Source of the DNA: Calditrichia bacterium
GTDB lineage: Bacteria > Calditrichota > Calditrichia > RBG-13-44-9 > J075
Direction of reading: 5' to 3'
Assembly: GCA_020635015.1 (NCBI GenBank)
Contig: JACKAP010000001.1
Location: 719,189-783,188, forward strand
Length of the DNA: 64,000 nt
The translations under genes and the position numbers were made by a program. Shown here in pieces: positions 27,012 through 36,557 of this stretch (the first letter of the stretch is position 1; each line of letters starts with the position of its first letter). The notes under the pieces are model-generated. The model saw only the letters and a list, made by a program, of their open reading frames with translations. It was not told where the DNA came from and made no database searches.

Positions 27012-27040
27012 TTGACGATCTGCCAGCAATTTTGCACTAT
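27012..27040 (+). promoter_or_regulatory. Candidate promoter for the HerA-like ATPase gene
   Basis: TTGACG (27012-27017) and CACTAT (27035-27040) are separated by 17 bases in an AT-rich stretch. The predicted transcript would have a ~175-base leader containing the inverted repeat at 27101-27188. The rest of the 497-base gap shows nothing recognisable. Confidence 0.4.
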
Positions 27041-27100
27041 CTTTGGCGTAGTTGTTGAAAATTTAACCGGATTTCTTTATTATTGACTGATGTTACGCAG

Positions 27101-27188
27101 TAAAGTCGTGAATGGATTGATGAGTGGAGGAGTATGTTCGTCGATGCTCCTTTCACTCATAAACCCATCAACCGCTGCAATGACTTTA
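27101..27188. repeat. Inverted repeat in the leader of the HerA-like gene
   Basis: TAAAGTCGTGAATGGATTGATGAG on the left is largely complementary to CTCATAAACCCATCAACCGC and GACTTTA on the right. The apex is GGAGGAGTATG facing ATGCTCCTTTC. It belongs to the class of word-built hairpins in this window. Confidence 0.7.
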
Positions 27189-27222
27189 TTTTAACCCACA
27201 GACCAGACCCGGAGGTACCCCC

Positions 27223-29631
27223 TTGCAAGTATTCGAAAAATTAGGCCTGTTTTACCTCGGCAGACAGGTTGACGCCGCCGGCGAGACGCCGGAGAACGCC
27301 TATCTGCTTTACGATTCTAAAGACCTGTGCACGCACGCGGTGTGCGTGGGGATGACCGGCAGCGGCAAGACCGGCCTGTGCATCTCCCTGCTGGAGGAAG
27401 CGGCGATCGACAATATTCCCGCGATCATCATCGATCCCAAGGGCGATATGGGAAACCTGCTGCTGACCTTCCCGGAGCTGCAGCCGGCGGATTTCCAGCC
27501 CTGGATCAATCTTGATGAGGCGCGCAAGAAGGACCTGACGGCGGAAGCCTTCGCCGGGCAACAGGCGGAACTGTGGCGCAAGGGCCTGGCACAGTGGGGG
27601 CAGGACGGAGAGCGTATCCGCAATCTACGCCGCAATACCGACATGGCGATCTACACCCCCGGCAGCAGCGCCGGCCTGCCGGTATCGATCCTGAAATCCT
27701 TTGCCGCCCCGGACTCGAAGCTGCTGGAAGATCTTGACCTGCTGCGCGACCGCATCCAGACCACCGCCTCGGGAATCCTGGAATTGCTGGGAATGAAGGT
27801 CGATCCCTTACAAAGCCGGGAGCATATCCTGCTGGCGAACATCATCGAGCATAGCTGGATGGCCGGGAAGGATCTCGACCTGGGCAGCCTGATCCAGCTG
27901 ATCCAGAATCCTCCCATCGAGCGCATCGGGGTGTTCGACCTGGAATCGTTTTATCCCGCCAAGGAGCGCTTCAAGCTTTCCATGACCCTCAACAATTTGC
28001 TGGCTGCCCCCGGATTCCAGAGCTGGCTGGAAGGCGAGGCGCTGGATGTGGGCAGCATGCTCTATACCCCTTCCGGCACCCCGCGCACCAGTATCTTTTC
28101 CATCGCCCACCTCTCCGACGCGGAACGGATGTTCTTCGTGACCCTGCTGCTGAACCAGATCCTGGGCTGGATGCGCACCCAATCCGGTACCACCAGCCTG
28201 CGGGCAATTCTCTATATGGACGAGGTGTTCGGCTTCCTGCCGCCGATCGGGGAACCGCCCTCCAAGCGCCCGCTGCTGACCCTGCTGAAGCAGGCCCGGG
28301 CCTTCGGTCTGGGGGTGGTGCTGGCCACCCAGAACCCGGTCGATCTCGATTATAAAGGTCTTTCCAACACCGGCACCTGGTTCATCGGGCGGCTGCAGAC
28401 CGAGCAGGACAAAGAACGCCTGGCCGATGGGCTGGCCAGCGCCAAATCCGGGGGACTGGATAAAAAAGCCCTGATGGAGCGCATTTCCACCCTCGATAAG
28501 CGCGAGTTCCTGTTGCAAAATGTGCATGAGGAGCATCCCCAGCTGTTTAAGACCCGCTGGGCGATGTCCTATCTCTGCGGGCCCCTGACCCGCAATCAGA
28601 TTAAGAGCTTGATGGCCTCGCGCCAGGCGGCGCCGGCCGCAGCGGCACCGTCAGCCGCCCCGGTTGCGGCCCGGAAAGCGCCGGAGAAGACCGATCCCCG
28701 CCCGGTGCTGCCTCCGGAGATCCGCCAGTATTACGCCCCGGCGCGGCAGACGGGGGCTGGTAAGATCGTCTACCACCCCTACCTGATTGCCGGAGGCGAA
28801 GTGCAGATCTTCAATAACCGCTACGGGGTGGCGGAAACCATCCCGGTGGCCCACGCCCTGGAGATCGATGGGGATGCGCCGGCCCTGAACTGGGACGCGG
28901 CGCAGAAAATTGTTTTCCAGCCGGAGCTTCTGGGCAGCGACGTTTTACCGGATGCGTCCTACCTTTCTCTGCACAGCGACATTCGCAAGGCAGCCACCTA
29001 CGACCAGTTCGACAAGCAGTACGAATCGTTCGTATATCGCGATTATCAGTTGGTGCTGTGGAAAAGCAGCGGAGCCAATGCGGTCTCCCGGCCGGGAGAA
29101 AACGAACGCGATTTCCGTATCCGCCTGAGCCAGTCGGCTCACGAGCAGCGCGACCTGGCGATGGACCGTCTCAAACGCAGCTATGCCGGTAAGATCCGCA
29201 CCCTGGAACGGCAACTCCTTACTGCCGAGCAGCAGGCGGCGCGAGAAGCCGACCAGTACGATCAGAAGAAAATGGATATGGCGGTTTCTATCGGCACCAC
29301 CCTGCTGGGGTCGATCTTCGGTAGCCGCTCCCGCAGCGGGGTGAGCCAGGCGGCGCGCTCTGCCAGCAAGCTTGGCAAGGAAAAGCGCGACATCGAGCGG
29401 GCGGAAGCCAAGGTGGCGAAGATCCATCAGCAGATCCAGGAACTGGAAGCGCGGCTGCAGCGCGAGATGGATGCGATCGCCGCTCAATACGACCCGATGT
29501 CTGAGCAACTGGAGGACGTGGTACTGCGCCCGAAAAAATCCGACATCTATCAAAAATGGTACGGCATCCTCTGGGTTCCTTTCCGGCACGATGCGCAGGG
29601 AGTGGCGTCGCTCCATCCGGCAATTGGATAG
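27223..29631 (+). CDS. HerA/FtsK-like (DUF87) P-loop ATPase with C-terminal coiled coil
   Basis: The 802-residue protein begins at TTG; GGAGGT lies 6 bases before it and no better start exists nearby. Walker A GMTGSGKTG is at 43-51, AIIIDPKGD follows, and a second acidic motif AILYMDEVFGF is near 330, with a sensor-like VVLATQNPVDLDYKGL. This is the HerA/VirB4-like layout. An Ala/Pro linker (~470-490) leads to a C-terminal domain with a strongly predicted coiled coil (~640-760). Standalone homologues are common but of unknown role. No nuclease, helicase or toxin neighbour is present, so a defence function is not supported. Confidence 0.85.
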   Translation: MQVFEKLGLFYLGRQVDAAGETPENAYLLYDSKDLCTHAVCVGMTGSGKTGLCISLLEEAAIDNIPAIIIDPKGDMGNLLLTFPELQPADFQPWINLDEARKKDLTAEAFAGQQAELWRKGLAQWGQDGERIRNLRRNTDMAIYTPGSSAGLPVSILKSFAAPDSKLLEDLDLLRDRIQTTASGILELLGMKVDPLQSREHILLANIIEHSWMAGKDLDLGSLIQLIQNPPIERIGVFDLESFYPAKERFKLSMTLNNLLAAPGFQSWLEGEALDVGSMLYTPSGTPRTSIFSIAHLSDAERMFFVTLLLNQILGWMRTQSGTTSLRAILYMDEVFGFLPPIGEPPSKRPLLTLLKQARAFGLGVVLATQNPVDLDYKGLSNTGTWFIGRLQTEQDKERLADGLASAKSGGLDKKALMERISTLDKREFLLQNVHEEHPQLFKTRWAMSYLCGPLTRNQIKSLMASRQAAPAAAAPSAAPVAARKAPEKTDPRPVLPPEIRQYYAPARQTGAGKIVYHPYLIAGGEVQIFNNRYGVAETIPVAHALEIDGDAPALNWDAAQKIVFQPELLGSDVLPDASYLSLHSDIRKAATYDQFDKQYESFVYRDYQLVLWKSSGANAVSRPGENERDFRIRLSQSAHEQRDLAMDRLKRSYAGKIRTLERQLLTAEQQAAREADQYDQKKMDMAVSIGTTLLGSIFGSRSRSGVSQAARSASKLGKEKRDIERAEAKVAKIHQQIQELEARLQREMDAIAAQYDPMSEQLEDVVLRPKKSDIYQKWYGILWVPFRHDAQGVASLHPAIG

Positions 29632-29717
29632 GCGGACTTCCCGGGTGATAATTGCACACAGATTTTCACAGATTTGACAGATTTACGCAGATACGGCTGT
29701 GATGATGTTTCGATCTC

Positions 29718-29762
29718 GTTCCACGCTCTGCGTGGAACGTTTTTGGTGACGCTCCGCGTCAC
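29718..29762. repeat. Two hairpins of the ACGC-NNN-GCGT family
   Basis: Perfect hairpins lie at 29718-29738 and 29746-29762 (GTGACGCTCCGCGTCAC). They have the same core as the cluster at 7173-7287 but different, still complementary, outer bases. The remainder of the 354-base gap holds a half-copy of the CAGATTTTCACAGAT word and CCCCTTA-CTAAGGGG-type hairpins (29860-29900). Confidence 0.8.
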
Positions 29763-29985
29763 AACTTAGCGGAACTGGACTGTTTTGTTGATCCGTGAGT
29801 TGGTTTAAGAAGATATTCAGCATAACATATTGGCGTTTTTACCCCCCTTCCGTCCCCCCTTACCAAGGGGGGAAACCTGAAAGTCTCCCCTTAGTAAGGG
29901 GAGATTTAGAGGGGTTGAAAAATGTCGGTATTAACAACAATTACCATTCACCATTCACCATTAAAAAGGCTCCCCCGGGGAAAAT

Positions 29986-31848
29986 ATGCTCAAAAAATAT
30001 ATTATACACCAATTGTTGATCTTGCTGCTGCTCTGCCTGACCACCGGCGGGCTGTTTGGGCAAAATATCTCCGTCACCAAAATCGAGCCGCCCAATTGGT
30101 GGGTGGGGATGAAGTGGAATACCGTGCAGTTGATGGTCTATGGCGAAAATCTGCAGGGGATTAGTGCGAAGTTCAGCGATTCGCGGATAACGGTGCGGGA
30201 GGTGCACCGGGTCGCCAATCCGGCCTACGCGTTTATCGATATCGCGATTCCCGATGACCTGCCGCCGGGGAATTACCCCTTGCAGTTGCAGCGGGGCGAT
30301 GAGACACTGACGGTCGATTACCCCCTGCTTGCCCGGGAAAGCGGCGGCCTGCGCCATCAGGGCTTCAGTCCCGCCGATGTGGTTTACCTGATCACCCCGG
30401 ACCGCTTCGCCAACGGCGATCCGGCCAACGACATGGTGCCGGAGATGGGCGATACCCTTGACCGCGCGCATCATTACCGGCGGCATGGGGGAGACATCCA
30501 GGGGATCATCGACCGGTTGGACTACCTGCAAGACCTGGGCATCACCGCTATTTGGATCAATCCCCTGGTGGAGAACCGCATGCGGCGGCAGTCCTATCAC
30601 GGTTATGCCGCGACGGATTTTTACCGCATCGATCCCCGCTTTGGCACTAATGAACTTTATAAGACCCTGGTGGAAGAGGCGCACCGCCGCGGCCTGAAGA
30701 TCATCGTCGATCATGTAAGCAACCACTGCGGCTCGGGACATCCCTGGCTGGCCAACCCGCCGGTGCCGGGCTGGTTCAATGATCAGGGAGCGGAGAATCC
30801 GGAGATCACCCATCACTACAAATATTCCTTTTCCGATCCCCACGCCGACAGTGCCTCCATCGCCAACACCACCCGGGGCTGGTTCGTGCGCTATATGCCC
30901 GATCTCAATCAAACCAACCCGTTCATGCACAACTACATCATCCAAAATACCATTTGGTGGATGGAATACAGCGGCCTCGACGGGATCCGTGAAGACACCT
31001 ATCCCTACGCCGATCAGCAGTTCCTGGCTGACTGGGCGGCGGCTGTGCGGGCGGAATATCCCGGCACCAATATCGTCGGAGAAATCTGGGAATACGATCC
31101 GCCGATCATGGCCTACAGCCAGGCGAACAGCAAATTTCCCCGGCCGTTTGACAGCAACCTCCCCTGCGTCACCGATTTTGCCTTTGGCGGCGCATTTCAT
31201 CAGTACCTGGCGGAAGATGCGAAACTGAATGTGTTTTATAAAATTCTGGCCCAGGATTTCCTCTATGCAGATCCCTACAATCTGCTCACTTTCGGCGATA
31301 ATCATGACATGCCCCGCCTGATGTTCCTGGCCAACGGGGATGCGGAAAAGGTGAAGCTGGCCCTGGCGCTGCTGCTGACCACCCGGGGCATTCCCCAGAT
31401 CTATTACGGCACGGAGATCGGCATGGTGGGGGGAAAAGACCATGGCAGTTTGCGGAAGGATTTTCCGGGAGGCTTTCCCGGCGATGAACGCGATGCCTTT
31501 ACCGCCGCCGGCCGCACCGATCAGGAGAATGACATCTTCAATTACCTGCGGGAATTATTGCATTTACGGAAGCAGCATTCCGCCTTTGCCGACGGCAAGC
31601 TGACCCATTTTCCTCCACGGGATGGGGCTTATGTCTATTTCCGAAATGGGAAAGATGAACGGCTCATGGTGGCGATCAACAACCACCCGAAAGCGCAGGA
31701 ATTGCCCTGGCATCATTACACCCATGCGGCGCCCGGCGCCAAATTATTGCGGAATTTGCGGAACGGTGAGACGGTTACCCTCGGCAGTGATGCCAAAATT
31801 ACCGTGACCGGGAGGCAGGCGGCGATTTTTGAGGTGTTGGAGAGATAA
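29986..31848 (+). CDS. Exported GH13 alpha-amylase family enzyme (neopullulanase/cyclomaltodextrinase-like)
   Basis: The 620-residue protein has a signal peptide (1-25, ending GLFGQ). An N-terminal beta domain (~28-115) is of the type seen in cyclomaltodextrinases. The GH13 barrel's four conserved regions are IIVDHVSNH, DGIREDTYPY (nucleophile Asp337), IVGEIWEYD (acid/base Glu366) and FGDNHDMPR (Asp441). A C-terminal beta domain follows. It should hydrolyse alpha-glucans in the periplasm or outside. The X25 starch-binding protein at 42-44 kb is a likely functional partner. The start has GGGGAAA just upstream. Confidence 0.95.
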   Translation: MLKKYIIHQLLILLLLCLTTGGLFGQNISVTKIEPPNWWVGMKWNTVQLMVYGENLQGISAKFSDSRITVREVHRVANPAYAFIDIAIPDDLPPGNYPLQLQRGDETLTVDYPLLARESGGLRHQGFSPADVVYLITPDRFANGDPANDMVPEMGDTLDRAHHYRRHGGDIQGIIDRLDYLQDLGITAIWINPLVENRMRRQSYHGYAATDFYRIDPRFGTNELYKTLVEEAHRRGLKIIVDHVSNHCGSGHPWLANPPVPGWFNDQGAENPEITHHYKYSFSDPHADSASIANTTRGWFVRYMPDLNQTNPFMHNYIIQNTIWWMEYSGLDGIREDTYPYADQQFLADWAAAVRAEYPGTNIVGEIWEYDPPIMAYSQANSKFPRPFDSNLPCVTDFAFGGAFHQYLAEDAKLNVFYKILAQDFLYADPYNLLTFGDNHDMPRLMFLANGDAEKVKLALALLLTTRGIPQIYYGTEIGMVGGKDHGSLRKDFPGGFPGDERDAFTAAGRTDQENDIFNYLRELLHLRKQHSAFADGKLTHFPPRDGAYVYFRNGKDERLMVAINNHPKAQELPWHHYTHAAPGAKLLRNLRNGETVTLGSDAKITVTGRQAAIFEVLER

Positions 31849-31854
31849 AGATTT

Positions 31855-31932
31855 GGTATTTGGGTAGCGACTCCTTTTGTAGCGACACTATGAATAGTGT
31901 CGCTACAAAAGAGAAAACGCTCAAAACCCCAA
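31855..31932. repeat. TGTAGCGACAC hairpin repeat, copy 1
   Basis: An 18-bp stem (31874-31891 with 31894-31911) is built on TTTGTAGCGACACTAT and its complement with a GA loop. The flanks AAACGCTCAAAACC and TTTGGGTAGCGACTCC match the copy at 36940-37012, which is inverted. Confidence 0.9.
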
Positions 31933-31970
31933 CTTTATCGCTTCATCTGCCCAAGTACAAGATTTCTTGT

Positions 31971-32039
31971 CCACGGATTACACGGATTAACACGGATTTT
32001 TTAATATTATGATCCGTGTCAATCTGTGTAATCCGTGGA
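31971..32039. repeat. Inverted repeat of the CCACGGATTACACGGATT word
   Basis: The left arm CCACGGATTACACGGATTAA is complementary to the right arm around AATCTGTGTAATCCGTGG, with only scattered mismatches. It lies between convergent genes, so it could act as a bidirectional terminator, but it lacks a strong U-tract. Confidence 0.85.
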
Positions 32040-32054
32040 TAGTTTGTTGATTCA

Positions 32055-33593
32055 TTACCGTACCAGGATCATCTTCCGCGCCTGGCTGAAAATGCCGGTC
32101 TCCAGGCGATAGAGATAGATGCCGCTGCTCACCTCCATCCCCTCATCATCCCGCCCGTCCCACTGCACCCGATAAACTCCGGCACCCTGTCGGGCATTCA
32201 CCAGGGAAGTGATCTTGGTTCCCAGCAGATTATAAACCGCCAGCTTCACATCACTGACCACTGACAACTGATAACGGATCACTGTCGTTGGATTAAACGG
32301 GTTGGGATAATTCTGATAAAGCGCAAACTGCGCCGGCAGTGGTTTGCCTTCGTCGGCAATTCCCGAGGAGAGATCCAGCTCCACCACGTACACCGCCCCG
32401 GCATCCACCGCATTTTGATTATCGCTGGGGGCGCCGATGACAGCCGTGGCGCCGCTGAGGGCCACCCCGTAACCGAATTCATCATCGAAATCGGCATCTT
32501 CGGCTATCAGCTTGGAGATTTGGCTCCAGGCGTTGCCGTCCCACTGGAAGACGTAAGCTGTTCCGGCATCTTCCTCGGCCAGATCGTGAAAAAATGCGCC
32601 GACGATGGCCGCGTTGCCGGAGAGCGCCACCTCGCAGCCAAAGCCGTCATTTTCCTGTCCGTCATCGGCGGTGAGTTTGGCGACTTCTTGCCAGGCGCTG
32701 CCGTTCCAATGGAAGCAATAGGCCGCTCCGGCGTCATGGCTGCTGCCGTCGTCATTGACGGCGCCGACCAGCGCCCAGTCGCCGCTCAGAGAGACGCTGT
32801 TGCCGAAGCTGTCTTCCCCGTCGCCGTCACTGGCGGTCAGCTTGGCCTCCTGCACCCAATTGCTGCCATTCCAACGGAAGATGTAAGCCGCGCCGGCTTC
32901 CGGTCCCATATCGTCATCGCCGTCGGCGCCGATCAGCACCCGCTCCCCGCTGATCGATACGGAAATGCCGAAATCGTCGCTCATCTCTGCATTGGGCGCT
33001 GTCAGCATCGCTGCTTCCACCCACTGCGTGCCGTTCCAGTGAAAGATATAGGCGGCGCCGCGCCAGAAATTATAGCCGTTGGCGCCAATGATCAATCGCT
33101 GATCCTGCAGCGAAACCGACTGACCGAAGCGGGCCAGCGAGGAAGGGCTGCCGGCGGTCAGCTTTTGCTGTTCTACCCAGTTGGCGCCGCTTTGGTGGAA
33201 CATATAGACCGCACCTCCGGTTCCTTCTCCGGGCGAACCCACGCATACCAATTGATCGTTCACTGCCAGCGATTGACCGAAAAAGGTATAGCCGGCCACG
33301 TAGCTGGCCAGCAGTTTGGCTTCCTGGCTCCAGCCGCCCCCGCTGCGCCGGAAGAGATAAGCGGAACCGGAAAAGTCGCCGTAATCATCCGAATACGGCG
33401 CACCGGCCACCAGCAAATCGCCGCTGACCGCCACCGCCGTGCCCAGGTTGTCGCCAATCTCACCGTCGCCGCTGAGCAACTTGGTCAGATCGTTATCCGA
33501 CCGCAACGGCCGCATCAGGAGCATAATGATCAGGATCAGCAACAGCGCCAGAAAATAGCGGTTCGTAAACACTTCACTAAAATTGATTCGCAT
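32055..33593 (-). CDS. FG-GAP beta-propeller protein with T9SS type A sorting domain
   Basis: The start is set at the ATG at 33593 with GGGAG 6 bases upstream, giving 513 residues. A signal/TM segment (~10-25) is followed by about seven ~55-residue FG-GAP-like repeats of the form F-G-SVS-SGD-LVGA-DDD-G-AAYIFRWNGSNW. An ~80-residue C-terminal domain begins QNYPNPFNPTTVIRYQL and ends ARKMILVR, the T9SS type A sorting signal. It is probably secreted and surface-attached, perhaps a ligand-binding propeller. No catalytic motif is present. Confidence 0.9.
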   Translation of the reverse strand: MRINFSEVFTNRYFLALLLILIIMLLMRPLRSDNDLTKLLSGDGEIGDNLGTAVAVSGDLLVAGAPYSDDYGDFSGSAYLFRRSGGGWSQEAKLLASYVAGYTFFGQSLAVNDQLVCVGSPGEGTGGAVYMFHQSGANWVEQQKLTAGSPSSLARFGQSVSLQDQRLIIGANGYNFWRGAAYIFHWNGTQWVEAAMLTAPNAEMSDDFGISVSISGERVLIGADGDDDMGPEAGAAYIFRWNGSNWVQEAKLTASDGDGEDSFGNSVSLSGDWALVGAVNDDGSSHDAGAAYCFHWNGSAWQEVAKLTADDGQENDGFGCEVALSGNAAIVGAFFHDLAEEDAGTAYVFQWDGNAWSQISKLIAEDADFDDEFGYGVALSGATAVIGAPSDNQNAVDAGAVYVVELDLSSGIADEGKPLPAQFALYQNYPNPFNPTTVIRYQLSVVSDVKLAVYNLLGTKITSLVNARQGAGVYRVQWDGRDDEGMEVSSGIYLYRLETGIFSQARKMILVR

Positions 33594-33671
33594 ACCTTCT
33601 CCCTCTGGATTTAATTGATAAATCCTCTCAAAAACCCATCCACCCATTAACTCATTAACCCATCCACCCAA

Positions 33672-34760
33672 TCAATTCGGAAACCGCTTCCGCACCGGGG
33701 TGCGCTGAAAACCGGAACGGTTGAGATTGATGTCGCTATTGGGATCGTAATCCTCCTGATCGGTGTAGATCACATCGCCCCCGGCATTGGTCCAGCGATG
33801 CTGCCACTGGTTGGAGCCGGTTTCCACCTGGTTGGTGAACGGATTGACATACTCCTCCTGATCGGTGAGGGTCAGGAACATATCGTTATGAATCTCCGCA
33901 TTGGTGCGTTGGCGGTGGGTGCTGATCTCCTGCTCGATGCGCTGCATCTCTTGCTGGGTGCGGATGGCGATCTCGCCGCGCTGCGCCTGGCCGCGGATCT
34001 CCCCGACCAGCCACTGGCGGTTGATCTGCACCGAATTCTGGATGATGCCGAACACCGCTTCCCAATTGGCAAACTCATTTTCCGGGGTGCGGATATAGAA
34101 GGTTTCCTTATTGCCCCACATGCCGGCCCCGGCCTGGCCCCAGCTTTCGATCACGCACATAAACTTCTCGCGGTAACGCTGGCCGCCTTCCTGGTAGGTG
34201 ACGGTGATGGTGGCGGCATCGTAGCTGTAGTCGATCATCGGCACCAGGGCGCGCATGCGCTGCTGGTAGCTGCCGGCCACTTTGGGCAGGTTGCGCTGCT
34301 CGACAATCTGCACGTTCTGCGCCCGGGGGTGGGCGTAGGGAAAGGCGATGCGCCGGATGAACTCCAGCGCCGGCATCAGGTTGTAAACCGTCATTCCCTG
34401 GTAGTTGCTGCCCTGGGGAAAGAGCCCCATCTGACCGGCGGGCGACATCCGGGCGTCGTAGTAGAGCACGTCGGGCAGCCAGCGAATCATGACCGAGCCG
34501 GCTTGGTCCTTCTTAACCGCAAAATCCAGCTTGGCGGCGATCGATTGGCTGGGCCCGCCCTGGGCAAGCGGGTTAACCCGGAAAATCCCCCCTTCCACCT
34601 GCCAGCCGCGGGGGATCAATAGGTTGAAAGCTTGCTCTTTGGGTTCATTAACCCGCTGGAAGATCTGGGTGGTATTTTTCCGGGGCGCGGCAGAAAGGAT
34701 GCCTGCGAAGAGAAATAGCATGATAAAGCTGAACTGCAGGTAGGACAAAACTGGTTTCAT
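33672..34760 (-). CDS. Exported protein of unknown function
   Basis: The ATG at 34760 has GGAGG 5 bases upstream. The 362-residue protein has a signal peptide (~8-26, ending GILSA) and a beta-rich N-terminal region (QAFNLLIPRGWQVEGG, SVMIRWLPD). A charged helical region (~260-305, with RTQQEMQRIEQEISTHRQRT) and a C-terminus with WQHRWTNAGGDVIYTDQEDY follow. I do not recognise the family. It ends one base before the longest frame of the propeller gene, so the two are adjacent on the same strand and may be cotranscribed. Confidence 0.8.
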   Translation of the reverse strand: MKPVLSYLQFSFIMLFLFAGILSAAPRKNTTQIFQRVNEPKEQAFNLLIPRGWQVEGGIFRVNPLAQGGPSQSIAAKLDFAVKKDQAGSVMIRWLPDVLYYDARMSPAGQMGLFPQGSNYQGMTVYNLMPALEFIRRIAFPYAHPRAQNVQIVEQRNLPKVAGSYQQRMRALVPMIDYSYDAATITVTYQEGGQRYREKFMCVIESWGQAGAGMWGNKETFYIRTPENEFANWEAVFGIIQNSVQINRQWLVGEIRGQAQRGEIAIRTQQEMQRIEQEISTHRQRTNAEIHNDMFLTLTDQEEYVNPFTNQVETGSNQWQHRWTNAGGDVIYTDQEDYDPNSDINLNRSGFQRTPVRKRFPN

Positions 34761-34972
34761 GAGCACCTCCCGATTGGCGGAGGCCGTCTGGCGTTATAAC
34801 AGTTGAGGAGTAAGGAGTAAAGGAACAAGAACAGGGTTCGAAACCGACCGGGAACACGGAATCATCGACACTTGCCACTGAGCCGCCGCAGTAACAAAGA
34901 TCATCAATAATTGTTTGTGAAATTTATACTTTGAAATTGGGGAAGGCAATCTTTTCTGCAAATTACCACTTT

Positions 34973-35175
34973 AATAGAATGCGGATGACGCGGATAATTT
35001 TTTCTGTATTTTTGCCACAGAGGCACGGAGAACACAGAGCTTCTTCGGTGTAAGTTTGTCGGTTATCAGTTGTCAGATCTCTGTGCTCTCCGTGTCTCTG
35101 TGGCTGTCGTTGTTTATCTTTTCTATGATATCTTATCCACGAAAATCCGCGTCATCCGCTTTATCCGCGTTCTAT
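34973..35175. repeat. Nested inverted repeat at the 3' end of nhaA
   Basis: The outer arms (AATAGAATGCGGATGACGCGG and its complement near 35145-35175) enclose inner arms of TTTGCCACAGAGGCACGGAG and its complement near 35080-35105. The nhaA stop codon TAG is supplied by the right outer arm. It fills the 411-base gap upstream of the unknown exported protein. Confidence 0.85.
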
Positions 35176-36527
35176 TCAGGTGTGCCCGTTCGCCCAAACC
35201 GCAGCAGACTCCAGCCGACAACCCCGGCAATCATCGATGCCGCCAGGATACCGATCTTGGATACCGTCAGCAGGGGCGAATCGCCAAAGGCCAGGGTGGC
35301 GATGAACAGCGACATGGTGAAGCCGATCCCGGCCAGGCAGCTGGTGCCATAGATTTGCCGCCAGGAGATATCGCCCGGCAATTCGGCCAGTCCGGTTTTC
35401 ACCGCCAGCCAGGAGAAGAGGGTAATCCCGAGCTGCTTGCCGAAGAAGAGGCCGAGAATGATCCCCAGGCCCACCGGATGAAAGAGCGACCCACCGATGT
35501 TGCCCTCCAGCGAGACACCGGCATTGGCCAGGGCGAATACCGGAATGATGAAGAAAGTGATCCAGGGGTGCAGGGCATGCTCCATCCGCTGCAAGGGGGA
35601 TTCCACTTTGATGCAAGCAGCTTCGAGGGCGTGGATCGCGGTCTGCTGCACCTCCCCGCGCTCGCCGGCGTCGCCCAGCAGGCTGGCGCCGCGGAAGCGG
35701 TCGAGCAGATTCTGGCTGTGCCGACCGAATTCCTCCACATCGATCCGCGGGCGGGCGGGGATGGTCATGGCCAGCAGCACGCCCGCGATCGTAGCATGCA
35801 CCCCGGACTTCAGGAAGGCGGTCCAGAGCCCCAGCCCCAGCAGCAGGTAGACGATCGGATGGCGCACCCCGAGCCGGTTGGCGGCGATCAACGCCAGCAG
35901 GAAGCCGCCGCCGACCGCCAGGCTGAACCAGGAGATCTGGGCGGTGTAAAACAGAGCGATGACCAGCACGGCGCCGATGTCATCAACGATCGCCAGGGCG
36001 GTGAGGAAGATTTTCAGCGAGAGGGGCACCCGGCTGCCCAGCAGGGCCATCACCCCCAGGGCGAAAGCGATATCCGTGGCCATGGGGATCCCCCAACCAG
36101 CAGCGCCTTCGCTACAGCCGGCGATCAGCACGTAGATGCCCGCCGGCACCACCATACCACCGATGGCGGCCGAGATCGGTAACGCCGCCTTACGCAGCGA
36201 GGACAGCTCCCCGCTGAGGACTTCCCGTTTGATTTCCAAACCGACTACGAAGAAGAAGATTGCCATCAGCCCGTCGTTGATCCACAGGATCAGCGGTTTG
36301 TTGAGAATGAAGCTCCCCAGGCCGATTGTGAAATGGGTCTGCCACAGGGCGTTGTAAGCCGCCGCCCAGGGAGAGTTGGCCCAGATTAGCGCGACGGCCG
36401 TCAGGGCCATCAGTAAAATGCCCCCGGAGGCTTCAATTTTAATGAATGACTGGATCGGGCGGAGCAGCTTCTCCGCCGGTGTCGGCTGCCCGGTGCCGGG
36501 GGTGCCGGTTAATGTTTGCTTGCCCAT
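35172..36527 (-). CDS. nhaA: Na+/H+ antiporter NhaA
   Basis: The 451-residue protein has about 12 TM segments of the NhaA fold. Family signatures include FFFVVGLEIKREVLSGEL, GWGIPMATDIAFALGVMALLG and the ion-binding aspartate pair in LAIVDDIGAVLVIALFY. It exports Na+ (or Li+) in exchange for protons. AAGGAG lies 7 bases before the ATG. A ~70-residue loop in the middle is longer than in E. coli NhaA (388 residues). A structured RNA with its own promoter lies 140-330 bases upstream. Confidence 0.96.
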   Translation of the reverse strand: MGKQTLTGTPGTGQPTPAEKLLRPIQSFIKIEASGGILLMALTAVALIWANSPWAAAYNALWQTHFTIGLGSFILNKPLILWINDGLMAIFFFVVGLEIKREVLSGELSSLRKAALPISAAIGGMVVPAGIYVLIAGCSEGAAGWGIPMATDIAFALGVMALLGSRVPLSLKIFLTALAIVDDIGAVLVIALFYTAQISWFSLAVGGGFLLALIAANRLGVRHPIVYLLLGLGLWTAFLKSGVHATIAGVLLAMTIPARPRIDVEEFGRHSQNLLDRFRGASLLGDAGERGEVQQTAIHALEAACIKVESPLQRMEHALHPWITFFIIPVFALANAGVSLEGNIGGSLFHPVGLGIILGLFFGKQLGITLFSWLAVKTGLAELPGDISWRQIYGTSCLAGIGFTMSLFIATLAFGDSPLLTVSKIGILAASMIAGVVGWSLLRFGRTGTPE

Positions 36528-36557
36528 TTATTATCTCCTTCAGGTAAAGATGGTTTT

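Noticed and set aside
27223..29631. Anti-phage defence locus around the HerA-like ATPase
   Set aside because: No nuclease, SIR2, DUF4297 or other effector gene is adjacent; neighbours are housekeeping or envelope genes.
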